Made by a program: the position numbers and the translations under genes. This document shows, one piece after another, positions 40,142-47,853 of a stretch of DNA of 64,000 bases (position 1 is the stretch's first letter; each line of letters starts with the position of its first letter). The notes below the pieces were generated by a model. That model did not search any database. It was not told the origin of the DNA and was given only the letters and a program-made list of their open reading frames with translations. The DNA comes from Bradyrhizobium sp. SK17 (GTDB lineage: Bacteria; Pseudomonadota; Alphaproteobacteria; Rhizobiales; Xanthobacteraceae), in the NCBI RefSeq assembly GCF_002831585.1, contig NZ_CP025113.1, forward strand, positions 4,045,001-4,109,000. Reading direction: 5' to 3'.

Positions 40142-40558
40142 ATGTTTCAGCTGTTTTTGCGGGCTCGCGCGCATGACCTGATCAGGTCGCGGCGCGGCGG
40201 GGAAGGTTTCAAGGCGCGCTCGGCCGAGCGGGACGCCGAGACCGATCGTGCCCGGATCGGATCGATCATGGCGGCGATCGAAGCCGCGTTGCAGGCCGCC
40301 GAAAGCGAGCAATCCGGCCTCGGCCGCCGGGTCGATGATGTGCTGGCGCGTGCCGCGGTGACGCTCGGCAACGGCACCGACGAATATCTGGAACGCGAGG
40401 CGCTTGACAACTATCATCAAGACCTGTTTGACGCCGAAATATCCAACGGCCAGCGTCGGCTGAAGGAATTGGCGACCGAGATCGCGCACTTCAAGTTCAT
40501 GAAAGCCGCGGTGCTGAGCCGTTTCCCGGACTACAAAGCTCCGGCGGCCGGCAACTGA
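40142..40558 (+). CDS. Hypothetical helical protein (138 aa)
   Basis: The product starts MFQLFLRARAHDLIRSRRGGEGF and is dominated by charged helices (RDAETDRARIGSIMAAIEAALQAAESEQSGLG; LEREALDNYHQDLFDAEISNGQRRLKELATEIAHFKFMK). This suggests a coiled-coil-like fold without membrane segments. It lies 68 bp upstream of the epimerase gene on the same strand and may be cotranscribed with it. No family is recognised. Confidence 0.6.
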   Translation: MFQLFLRARAHDLIRSRRGGEGFKARSAERDAETDRARIGSIMAAIEAALQAAESEQSGLGRRVDDVLARAAVTLGNGTDEYLEREALDNYHQDLFDAEISNGQRRLKELATEIAHFKFMKAAVLSRFPDYKAPAAGN

Positions 40559-40626
40559 CGCGCCTTGCGGCGGGAACGCATAGGCCGCAGTGGCTCCCGG
40601 CGAACGGCGAAAGGTACGGGCAGGAC

Positions 40627-41655
40627 GTGGTGATCGCAGGCAACCTACTCGTCACGGGCTGCGCCGGCTTTATCGGTTTTCACCTGACGGAGCAGCTGCT
40701 GCGGGCAGGGCAGCCGGTGATCGGCATCGACAATCTCAACGATTACTATGACCCGGCGCTGAAGCGCGCGCGCCTCGATCTGCTCAAGCAGCACCGCGGC
40801 TTCACATTTCTGGAACTCAATCTCGCCGATCGCGCCGGCATGAAGGCGCTGTTCGAGCGTTATCGCTTCGAGGTCGTGGTGCATCTCGCTGCGCAGGCCG
40901 GGGTGCGCTATTCCCTGCAGAACCCGCATGCCTATGCGGAGTCCAATCTGGAGGGCTTCCTCAACATCCTCGAAGGTTGCCGCCATACCGGGTGCCGACA
41001 CCTGTTGTTTGCGTCCTCATCGTCGGTCTACGGCGCCAATACAAAGTTGCCGTTTTCGATCCACGACAATGTCGACCATCCGGTCAGCCTGTACGCCGCG
41101 ACCAAGAAGGCCAACGAGCTGCTCGCGCATTCCTACAGCCACCTCTATCGCATCCCGACGACCGGGCTGCGCTTCTTTACCGTGTATGGGACCTGGTACC
41201 GGCCGGATATGGCGCTCTATGCGTTCGCCGACGCGATCACCAAGGGCAAGCCGATCCAGCTGTTCAACAACGGCAACATGCGGCGCGATTTCACGTACGT
41301 CGATGACGTGGTCGAGGCGATGGTGCGGCTGATCGGCCGCGCGCCCGCGGGGGACGGCAACTGGTCCGGAACTCATCCCGATCCCGGGTCGAGCAAGGCG
41401 CCCTGGCGGGTCTACAATATCGGCAACAGCAGGCCGGAAGAACTGATGCATGTGGTGGCGCTGCTCGAACAGGGCTTCGGCCGGAAGGCCGAAAAGCAGT
41501 TGCTGCCGATGCAACCTGGGGATGTTCCGGAGACGTCGGCCGATGTCTCCGATCTGGAGCGCGAAATCGGTTTTCGGCCGCAGACGCGGATCGAGGACGG
41601 TATTGCCAAATTCGTCGCCTGGTATCGGGCCTACCACGACGTCGACCGGATATAG
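40627..41655 (+). CDS. UDP-glucuronate 4-epimerase-like NAD-dependent epimerase
   Basis: The 342-aa short-chain (extended SDR) enzyme has LVTGCAGFIGFHL at the N-terminus for NAD binding, ASSSSVYGANTKLPFS with the catalytic Ser, and YAATKKANE with the YxxxK pair. The sequence IDNLNDYYDPALKRARLDLL after the first strand and the RPDMALYAFADAITKG block are characteristic of the UDP-glucuronate 4-epimerase branch that makes UDP-galacturonate. The start is a GTG (a second GTG follows). It should feed uronic acid precursors to the polysaccharide genes 3-20 kb downstream. Confidence 0.88.
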   Translation: MVIAGNLLVTGCAGFIGFHLTEQLLRAGQPVIGIDNLNDYYDPALKRARLDLLKQHRGFTFLELNLADRAGMKALFERYRFEVVVHLAAQAGVRYSLQNPHAYAESNLEGFLNILEGCRHTGCRHLLFASSSSVYGANTKLPFSIHDNVDHPVSLYAATKKANELLAHSYSHLYRIPTTGLRFFTVYGTWYRPDMALYAFADAITKGKPIQLFNNGNMRRDFTYVDDVVEAMVRLIGRAPAGDGNWSGTHPDPGSSKAPWRVYNIGNSRPEELMHVVALLEQGFGRKAEKQLLPMQPGDVPETSADVSDLEREIGFRPQTRIEDGIAKFVAWYRAYHDVDRI

Positions 41656-41765
41656 CGCCTCGGCGGCAGTCGGCGCGTCACGATCTCATCTTCTTGTTCA
41701 AAGATGATCTCGCCGGGAAAATCGCCGCGAGAAAATCTGCGTCGGTTGCGGAACGGAGGCGCGCA

Positions 41766-42023
41766 ATGAGAGTTATCGATGGTTTTGCTGCCGCTGCAAC
41801 CATGATCCTCGTCGGCATTGCCATCGCGCCGGCGCACGCGATCAGCGCCCAGGCGGCGCGCGCCTGCGACGCCCTGGTCGCGAAGGCATTTCCGCCGCGA
41901 CAGAAAGGCAATCCGGCGTCGGGCAGCGCGATCGGCAACGCAAAGGACCAGCGCGACTACTTCAACAGGTGTCTCGCCAATGGTGGCAAGGTCGACGACG
42001 ACACGTCCACCAAAGTGAAATAG
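41766..42023 (+). CDS. Small secreted protein (85 aa)
   Basis: MRVIDGFAAAATMILVGIAIAPAHAIS is a standard signal peptide with cleavage after AHA. The mature part of about 60 residues has two Cys (ARACDALVAK and FNRCLANGG) that could pair. The ATG at 41766 is chosen for the signal peptide. A periplasmic location is likely, function unknown. Confidence 0.65.
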   Translation: MRVIDGFAAAATMILVGIAIAPAHAISAQAARACDALVAKAFPPRQKGNPASGSAIGNAKDQRDYFNRCLANGGKVDDDTSTKVK

Positions 42024-42859
42024 CGCGCGATCGCGACGCACGATCCGAATTAGAGATGCTTATGGCGGCACAGCGCCAGTATCCGTCACGATGCAAGAGC
42101 AGGGCATTGAGATCGAGAACGAGGCGCGAAGGCTTCGGTCCGTCGGCCGAGGCCGGGTCGTTTCGGCGACGCGCGTTGTGAACTAGAATAACATTGTCGG
42201 GTTTGGCCCCGATCGCGGCGATAACATCGTCCAGGATCGGACGCGCAGCGTTGAAACATTTCTCCGCGTCGTCCTATCAATCAGAATCGATCGGATCCGG
42301 CGCTGTTTCGCTATCTGTAACGGTTCGAAATATTTCCGATCAGTGCTGCAGACCATGTGTGTCGCCTCATCCATGCCGCTCGGTTCAACCTGTTATGCAC
42401 GGGCGCGACCGATTGACTGCCCGCAGCAGATTTTGTGTCTGCACGCTGCGTTTGGTGGAATATCTGGTTCGGTCCTCGGACGCGCCGTCAAAGCGCATGC
42501 CATCGACGTGTCGACATTGCGATGACCGGCAGATGCTGCGGACGGCTTCGATGACGATGGCGGGATCAACGATCGCCGAATGATTTCATGCTCTTGGTCG
42601 CGTCTCGTGACCAGTCCGGCAGCGCTCATCCTTGCCGCGTGTCGCATCGTCGCCGCTTTCTCCGGTCGCGACGACACAATACAGCCATCGATTCAATGTT
42701 TCGCGATCAGGTTGTGGAACCTGATCGGGAAATTTTTTGTCGGAGCCGTGTTGGTCGCAAACCTGCCCCATTATTTCCTTTCCATGTGCGTGATCCGTCT
42801 CTGTCATCGAAACTTCAATCACATCGCTCATACCGTTAACTGCAGAGCGAGGGCGCGCC
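42024..42859. other. 836-bp interval without a supported gene; contains an intrinsic terminator
   Basis: Base composition is less GC-rich and the open frames have poor codon bias. The clearest structure is the hairpin plus U-run at 42704-42738. An unannotated small RNA ending there is possible. Otherwise I see nothing definite. Confidence 0.5.
42704..42738 (+). terminator. Intrinsic terminator with no upstream gene
   Basis: CGATCAGGTT and AACCTGATCG form a perfect 10-bp stem with a GTGG loop, followed by GGAAA and six T (42733-42738). The nearest plus-strand gene ends 680 bp upstream, so it may terminate a small RNA. Confidence 0.65.
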
Positions 42860-43069
42860 ATGAAGCAGCACAAGATTCAACATTTGCATCAGCCGATCGA
42901 AGAGGCGTTGCTCGCGACCAATCAATCGCTGCGCAACGAGGTCGTTGCGCTGATGCTGGACATCGCTGAGCTGCGTGAGATACACGAGCGCCCGGTTGCG
43001 TCACGCTCGTTCAGTGCGTCCCGTGAGCAGACCAGCCCGCGCGTCGCGTTGCGCCGGCTTCATCGCTGA
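42860..43069 (+). CDS. Tiny helical protein (69 aa), paralogous pattern to 43231-43419
   Basis: Starts MKQHKIQHLHQPIEEALLATNQSLRNEVVALMLDIAELREIHERP, ending in a basic tail. GAGGGC lies about ten bases before the ATG. The central helix aligns with that of the minus-strand gene at 43231 (pattern L-x-A-x-N-x-x-L-R, then L-x-L and L-R-E). This raises confidence that both are real. Function unknown. Confidence 0.5.
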   Translation: MKQHKIQHLHQPIEEALLATNQSLRNEVVALMLDIAELREIHERPVASRSFSASREQTSPRVALRRLHR

Positions 43070-43230
43070 CATTCGTCGCCCGGGCAATCGCGTCACGTCG
43101 CGTCGGAATGGCGAGCGTGATCGAGGTGTAGAAAACTCAATTTAAGATTGAATAGTGAATTGGCCGGATTCATCAGGGCGTCACCGCCTGATGAGCTTCC
43201 GGCCGGATCGGCGCTTGAGGGGAGAGCCGG

Positions 43231-43419
43231 TCAGTGCTCGTGCCGCACAGGCTTGTGCGTCACGGCCTCGCACAGGCGCTCGCGCAGGATCCGGGTCTGC
43301 AAGACCAGCTCGATGGCGGTGTGTCGCAATTCGAAATTCTCCGCGACGAGGCGTTCCAAGGCGTCGGTCGCCTCGCTGGAAGCGGTTTGGTTCCCTTCGA
43401 AAACCTTGAGACGCGCCAT
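43231..43419 (-). CDS. Tiny helical protein (62 aa)
   Basis: MARLKVFEGNQTASSEATDALERLVAENFELRHTAIELVLQTRILRERLCEAVTHK is almost entirely one amphipathic helix with a His-rich end. It shares spacing and key residues with the protein at 42860. Proteins with an LVAEN-type helix occur near polysaccharide loci in rhizobia as far as I recall, but no function is established. Confidence 0.55.
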   Translation of the reverse strand: MARLKVFEGNQTASSEATDALERLVAENFELRHTAIELVLQTRILRERLCEAVTHKPVRHEH

Positions 43420-43524
43420 GGCTACGATCCTCGCAAAAGTGTTGATCCGGGACCGGCTCCGACACGTGTCGGCGCGGACCTGGTTCTGGAGTCGGGCGGT
43501 TGTGGCTCCGCCTGATGGCGATCG

Positions 43525-43824
43525 GTGGGAAAGCGCCTAATCGATAATTTGGTGGACGAGCTACGTACGTTAGGTTTTGCGAGAATGATCCTCAAATATG
43601 TTGAGGGTCTCGCTGCATGTAACATCCATGTACCTACCGCTGCGCAGCGGCGCCTGCAAGCCGTCGGATCCGAAGGTCGCGCGATTAATTTGTTAGAATT
43701 TTGTGAAACTTTTGGTGGGCTTGCCGCGTCGATATCGTATGAAGGCATGGCGCACTCGCAATCCGTCAGAGGACCGATTGGATACTGTCATGTGCTCATG
43801 CAAGGGGTGCGCCAGTTGCGCTGA
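43525..43824 (+). CDS. Doubtful AT-rich ORF (99 aa)
   Basis: From a GTG, the frame encodes MGKRLIDNLVDELRTLGFARMILKYVEGLAACN and more, with a plausible helical composition. Codon use is much poorer in G/C at third positions than in neighbouring genes (many TTA, ATA, TTT, GTA codons). It may be a recently acquired or decaying gene, or not a gene at all. No domain is recognised. Confidence 0.3.
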   Translation: MGKRLIDNLVDELRTLGFARMILKYVEGLAACNIHVPTAAQRRLQAVGSEGRAINLLEFCETFGGLAASISYEGMAHSQSVRGPIGYCHVLMQGVRQLR

Positions 43825-44072
43825 TCAACTTCTCATACGCAGTTGGTCGTATAACTTTTCCTATCAGAGGCGTTCTGCGCGGGAATTATCGCTCACGTCG
43901 TTCGGTAACTACCTTGCAGCTACGCTGTTTCTTCGCACACTATGTCGCTGCCGACGGCAAGTTCGAGGCCCCGCAATGCCCCCGGGAAACCTTCAATTTG
44001 AATTTTCTGTTGCATTTACATAGCTTATAGGCCATGCGATTATTGCTAATCTAGGGGGCAATGAGATGACCA

Positions 44073-44447
44073 ATGAGGCGTCATTCTACTGAGGAAATAA
44101 CTTCCAAGGTCAAGCAGGCCGAGGAACTGATGGCGCGGGGGCAATCACAGGCCCAAGCGTGCAAGGTGCTGGGCGTCAGCGTGATGACATTTCACCGCTG
44201 GCGCAAGCAGGAGGCCGCGCGCGGTCACCAGGCGAATGGTAGCGTTACCGAATTCGCCGCTCACACCGATGGTCGCGATGGGGGCCCCCCTAACCGAAAC
44301 CGTATTGACGAATTGCGGCTGGAAAATGAACGGCTGCGACGGATCGTAACTGACCTGCTGCTCGAGAAGATGAAGATCGAGGAGAAGCTCGCGCTCCGGT
44401 CCGGCAACGGCAACGGCTTGCCCCGCCGCGGCGAAGTGCAGAGCTGA
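44073..44447 (+). CDS. IS3-type OrfA-like helix-turn-helix protein, no OrfB
   Basis: The 124-aa protein begins MRRHSTEEITSKVKQAEELMARGQSQAQACKVLGVSVMTFHRWRKQE, the HTH of IS3-family transposase subunit A. The C-terminus has the leucine-zipper-like ELRLENERLRRIVTDLLLEKMKIEEKLA. No OrfB with a DDE domain follows, and no terminal inverted repeats were seen. So it is either an IS remnant or a domesticated DNA-binding protein next to the exopolysaccharide locus. Confidence 0.7.
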   Translation: MRRHSTEEITSKVKQAEELMARGQSQAQACKVLGVSVMTFHRWRKQEAARGHQANGSVTEFAAHTDGRDGGPPNRNRIDELRLENERLRRIVTDLLLEKMKIEEKLALRSGNGNGLPRRGEVQS

Positions 44448-44477
44448 CCGCAGCGGGTCCTGTTGAGGGCTATCCTG

Positions 44478-44783
44478 TTAGTGGATTCGTGAAGGCCGGG
44501 GAGCCAGCAGCAGCTGGTCGCTCAGATGCGCCTTTTCCGACCTCGCGCGCAGATCCTCGAAGATCGGCCGGAGCCTGTCCTGGGCGAGGTCCAGGCCTTT
44601 GACGATGTCCTGATTCGGCATGTCAGCCGGGAAGCGGGCGGCGCGCAGCTTTGTCTCAGCTGCCTTGACCAGCATCTCGACATCGTCGCGATGCTTGCCT
44701 GCGACCAGCTCGGCCCCCATCAGGCGGATCAGGTGAAGGAGGGCCACCAGCGCGGCCTCGGTTTCGCCAGCCGATGAACTCAT
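44478..44783 (-). CDS. Hypothetical protein (101 aa)
   Basis: The product is soluble and helical (ETEAALVALLHLIRLMGAELVAGKHRDDVEMLVKAAETKL; LDLAQDRLRPIFEDLRARSEKAH). Codon bias supports it. It is divergent from the initiating glycosyltransferase gene across 104 bp. No family is recognised. Confidence 0.6.
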   Translation of the reverse strand: MSSSAGETEAALVALLHLIRLMGAELVAGKHRDDVEMLVKAAETKLRAARFPADMPNQDIVKGLDLAQDRLRPIFEDLRARSEKAHLSDQLLLAPRPSRIH

Positions 44784-44862
44784 GGGCGCGCCCTCGGATG
44801 CTCGTTACGCGACATTCCCGGGCCTTGCGAGCCGGCGACCTGCCTGATAATAGACATGTGAA

Positions 44863-44880
44863 TTGTTAACACTAATGTTA
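44863..44880 (+). promoter_or_regulatory. 12-bp-period direct repeat, site B, in front of the initiating transferase
   Basis: TTGTTA, six bases ending in A, ATGTTA; it ends 7 bp before the ATG at 44888. It extends into ATGTTAATTCC, an 11-mer that also occurs at 63470-63480 on the other strand. A regulator bound here would occlude the start region. Confidence 0.45.
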
Positions 44881-44887
44881 ATTCCTG

Positions 44888-46330
44888 ATGGCCGACCTTT
44901 CGGATGCTCAACTGGCGAAGGCACCGGCTCATTTCGGCGCCTTCCCGTTCGCTTTTGCCTCCCTTGAAGGATTTGCCGTCGCCGTCGAGATGATCGTCGT
45001 CGTGTTGTCCAGCATCGTTGGCGGTGCGGCCTATCATTTGTTCTACTATCACACAGTCTATAGCAACAGCTTCGAGGGTTTTCTAGGGATCGGGGTCCTG
45101 GCGGCGATCCTGTTCATGTTCGTGGCCAAGTCCCAGGGGCTCTACAACGCGCAGGTGCTGGCCGGCCTCGACCGGCGCTGGAGCAGCCTGCTCGGCGGAT
45201 GGCTGCTGGTCGTCCTGCTGATGACCCTGATCATCTTCCTGCTGAAAGTGGGCGCCGGCGTCTCGCGCGGGTCGGTGATGTCGTTCGGCCTGATCGGCGG
45301 CGTTGGCCTGGTGACCGGACGGATGCTGCTACAGGCGCCGCTGCAACGCGCGATCGACCGCGGCATGCTGGCCGCCCGCCGCGCGGTCGTGGTCGGGACG
45401 GCGGACGAATTGTCACGGGTGCGGCTGTCGAGCCTGCTGCGCGATTTCGGTCTCAGCGAGATCCGGCGAGTTCAGCTCGCCGAACTGTCCGGCGATCAGG
45501 ACGACCGGGCGGCGGTGGCGTCAGCCATTCGCGCGGCGCGGGAATGCGCCGCCGACGAGATCGTGCTGGCCATGCCCTGGCAGCAGGAGCCGCGCATCCA
45601 GGCCGTATCCGATCAGCTGCGGGCGTCACCGCTGCCGGTGCGGCTGCTGCCGGATCGGACCGCGGAACGATTCCTGGCGCTGCGGATGGTGGCGACCGGC
45701 CCGATCCCGACGCTGGAAATGCAGCGCTCGCCGCTGACCTCGCTCGAGCGCGCCGGCAAGCGGCTGTTCGACGTCGTGGCGGCTGCCGGCCTGTTGCTGC
45801 TGTTCACGCCGCTCCTGATCGGAACCGCGATCGCGATCAAGCTCGACTCCAGGGGACCGGTCCTGTTCCGGCAGCGCCGCAACGGATTCGACGGCAGGCC
45901 ATTCCACATCCTCAAGTTCCGCTCGATGCATGTGCTCGAGGATGGCGATGTGATCGTGCAGGCCTGCGCGAACGATCCGCGGCTCACCGGGATCGGCGCG
46001 ACGTTGCGCCGCCGCAGCATCGACGAGTTGCCGCAGCTCGTGAACGTGTTGCGCGGCGACATGTCGCTGGTCGGACCGCGACCGCACGCGCTGGCGCATG
46101 ACGACAAATATTCGAAGCTGATCGCGAGCTATGCGCAGCGCCAGCACGTCAAGCCGGGCATCACCGGTCTTGCGCAGGTGCACGGACTGCGCGGCGCGAC
46201 GCCGGCGATCGAGGACATGGAGCTGCGGGTCGCACACGACCTCGCCTACATCAAGAGCTGGAGCTTCATGCTGGACCTGCGCATCCTGTTGCGCACGGTC
46301 GGCGAGGTGCTGCGTCACACGGATAGCTGA
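44888..46330 (+). CDS. Polyprenyl-phosphate sugar-1-phosphate transferase (initiating exopolysaccharide transferase, ExoY/WbaP type)
   Basis: The 480-aa protein has four N-terminal helices (about 38-150), a soluble Rossmann-like middle domain (about 160-260), and a membrane-associated bacterial sugar transferase domain. The latter reads RAGKRLFDVVAAAGLLLLFTPLLIG, GPVLFRQRRNGFDGRPFHILKFRSM, then RRRSIDELPQLVNVLRGDMSLVGPRPHA. It loads the first sugar, usually Glc-1-P or Gal-1-P, onto undecaprenyl phosphate. No strong ribosome-binding site precedes the ATG; the direct repeat lies there instead. It starts the polysaccharide pathway encoded downstream. Confidence 0.93.
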   Translation: MADLSDAQLAKAPAHFGAFPFAFASLEGFAVAVEMIVVVLSSIVGGAAYHLFYYHTVYSNSFEGFLGIGVLAAILFMFVAKSQGLYNAQVLAGLDRRWSSLLGGWLLVVLLMTLIIFLLKVGAGVSRGSVMSFGLIGGVGLVTGRMLLQAPLQRAIDRGMLAARRAVVVGTADELSRVRLSSLLRDFGLSEIRRVQLAELSGDQDDRAAVASAIRAARECAADEIVLAMPWQQEPRIQAVSDQLRASPLPVRLLPDRTAERFLALRMVATGPIPTLEMQRSPLTSLERAGKRLFDVVAAAGLLLLFTPLLIGTAIAIKLDSRGPVLFRQRRNGFDGRPFHILKFRSMHVLEDGDVIVQACANDPRLTGIGATLRRRSIDELPQLVNVLRGDMSLVGPRPHALAHDDKYSKLIASYAQRQHVKPGITGLAQVHGLRGATPAIEDMELRVAHDLAYIKSWSFMLDLRILLRTVGEVLRHTDS

Positions 46331-46392
46331 ACCGCGCTCGCGCGCCGACGCGCTGGAGGAAGCCGGCTCGCAGTTTTCCGGACCGAGCTTTC

Positions 46393-46494
46393 GAGCGTTG
46401 TCGAGCGAAGTGGATACCGGTTCGCGTGAAGAAAACGCGTCAAGACAAGAAACCTGAAGCTCCGTTCCGATTCCATCGAAACGGGAAAGGCTCT
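46393..46494 (+). repeat. Dispersed Bradyrhizobium-type intergenic repeat, long copy
   Basis: Starts GAGCGTTGTCGAGCGAAGTG and includes CCGGTTCGCGTGAAG, GAAAACGCGTCAAGACAAGAA and a terminal block CTCCGTTCCGATTCCATCG with AACGGGAAAGGCTCT. It is the best-preserved of three copies in the window (others at 12128 and 12683). It lies between convergent genes and overlaps the stop codon at 46493. Confidence 0.75.
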
Positions 46495-47077
46495 AGTGCG
46501 GAATGTCCTGGCCGGCGTCCTTGAATTCCTGCTCGATGATGTGCCGGTTGGCGTCGCCAGCCACGCGATAGGCCTGGCCGATCGCGCCCTTCAGCTCCGG
46601 CGCGCGGCTGAGGATCAGGCGAATCTGCCGGCGCAGCAGATCGACGAGCTCCACGTCACGCGCCGTGTCGACCTGCGCCAGCAGGATCAGGCGCGGCGCG
46701 ATCAGGTCGCTGCGGTTGAAGCCGGTGTAGTAGGACATCTTCAGCGCCCGCGACGCGGTCGGATTCAGCCAGTCGAACCGTCCGGTCGCCGAGGCGAGGC
46801 CGAACCAGGCGCCGGCGTCCATCGGCGAGAGGCGAAGCGCGCGCGTGAAAGCGGCTTCGGCGGCCTCGGGCGAGGCCGGCAATTCGCTCCAGCCGTCGCG
46901 CAGCCACAGCTCGCTCCTGACGACGCCGATGCCTGCCGCGCGCGCCGGTCGGGTACGCAACCCATCCGCAGCGAGCCACCATGCCGACAAGGCCAGCGTC
47001 ACGGCGCCCACCAGCACCGCGACCGGCACGAATGCCGGTGACAGCCGCTGCGCGCGCTGCACGACCGCGTCAGTCAT
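46493..47077 (-). CDS. Membrane-anchored hypothetical protein (194 aa)
   Basis: One N-terminal helix (FVPVAVLVGAVTLALSAWWLAADGL, about 15-39) precedes a soluble helical region with a TPR-like stretch (ASPEAAEAAFTRALRLSPMDAGAWFGLASATG) and a C-terminal half ending RHIIEQEFKDAGQDIPH. The start overlaps the phosphatase gene by 8 bp, so it is the last gene of a four-gene minus-strand operon inside the polysaccharide locus. Function unknown; an accessory role in export or assembly is inference from position. Confidence 0.7.
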   Translation of the reverse strand: MTDAVVQRAQRLSPAFVPVAVLVGAVTLALSAWWLAADGLRTRPARAAGIGVVRSELWLRDGWSELPASPEAAEAAFTRALRLSPMDAGAWFGLASATGRFDWLNPTASRALKMSYYTGFNRSDLIAPRLILLAQVDTARDVELVDLLRRQIRLILSRAPELKGAIGQAYRVAGDANRHIIEQEFKDAGQDIPH

Positions 47078-47846
47078 GGCGCGCCGCGGGGGAGCCGGTC
47101 ATCAGCAGGGTTCGGCGCGGGCCCTCGAGCTTGACGCAGGTCAGGCGGCCGGTCGCATAGGCGCCGGTGTCGACATTGATGCGGTTGTGCAGCAGTTCGG
47201 CCTCCTGCACCGGCGTATGGCCGTGGACCACGATCTTGCCGAAATCATCCTCCGACACCAGGAAGTCGTCGCGGATCCAGAGCAGATCCTCCTTGCGCTG
47301 TTGCTTGAGCGCGATGCCGGGCCTGACGCCGGCATGCACGAAGAAATAGCGGCCGTGCGAGTAGGTGATCGGCAACGAGCGCAAAAACGTGAGATGGGCC
47401 GGTGGCATCTGACGGATCAATTGCTTGGCGAGCGCCCTGCGTTCGGCGACGCCGGGATTGGGGGAGGGCGACAGTCCATAGGACATCAGCGTTTGCAGGC
47501 CGCCGAACTGTCGCCATCGCGCCAGCATCTCGGGATTGACGAGGAATTCGAGCAGGCAGGCTTCGTGGTTGCCGAGCAGGCAGACCACCTTCCGCGTACG
47601 GCGGCGCTGGTCGAGCATCGCGATCACCTCGCGCGACTCCGGCCCGCGGTCGACGTAGTCGCCGAGGAACACCTCGATCACCCGTGCCGGCCGCGTGCTG
47701 CGGATGTCGGCGTCGATGCGGGCGCAGATCTCGTGCAGCAGCTCGGCGTGGCCGTGGATATCGCCGACGGCATAGATGCACGTCTGGTCGCCCGCGTGTT
47801 CGCGGTCGTCAGTCTTGCCGACAAGGCGCCGGATCAGGTTGCGCAT
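47070..47846 (-). CDS. Calcineurin-type metallophosphoesterase (PP1-like Ser/Thr phosphatase family)
   Basis: The 258-aa protein has all the metallophosphatase motifs: GDIHGH (28-33), GDYVDRGPES (62-71), GNHEACLLE (92-100), plus later His residues (SHGRYFFVHAG; VHGHTPVQ). It is a bacterial PPP-family protein phosphatase or diadenosine-tetraphosphatase relative. Placement in an exopolysaccharide locus that also encodes a tyrosine autokinase invites the idea of regulatory dephosphorylation, but this class targets Ser/Thr, so that remains inference. Confidence 0.9.
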   Translation of the reverse strand: MRNLIRRLVGKTDDREHAGDQTCIYAVGDIHGHAELLHEICARIDADIRSTRPARVIEVFLGDYVDRGPESREVIAMLDQRRRTRKVVCLLGNHEACLLEFLVNPEMLARWRQFGGLQTLMSYGLSPSPNPGVAERRALAKQLIRQMPPAHLTFLRSLPITYSHGRYFFVHAGVRPGIALKQQRKEDLLWIRDDFLVSEDDFGKIVVHGHTPVQEAELLHNRINVDTGAYATGRLTCVKLEGPRRTLLMTGSPAARHD

Positions 47847-47853
47847 CCGAGCT

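Noticed and set aside
43637..43650. CCGCTGCGCAGCGG, a 14-bp perfect palindrome
   Set aside because: It has no loop and no U-run and is the kind of short self-complementary GC sequence expected by chance here.
44863..44880. Reading the TGTTA direct repeat as a PHO box or a CtrA box
   Set aside because: PHO boxes use CTGTCAT units with an 11-bp period, and CtrA needs seven bases between TTAA units. Here the period is 12 and the TTAA gap is eight.
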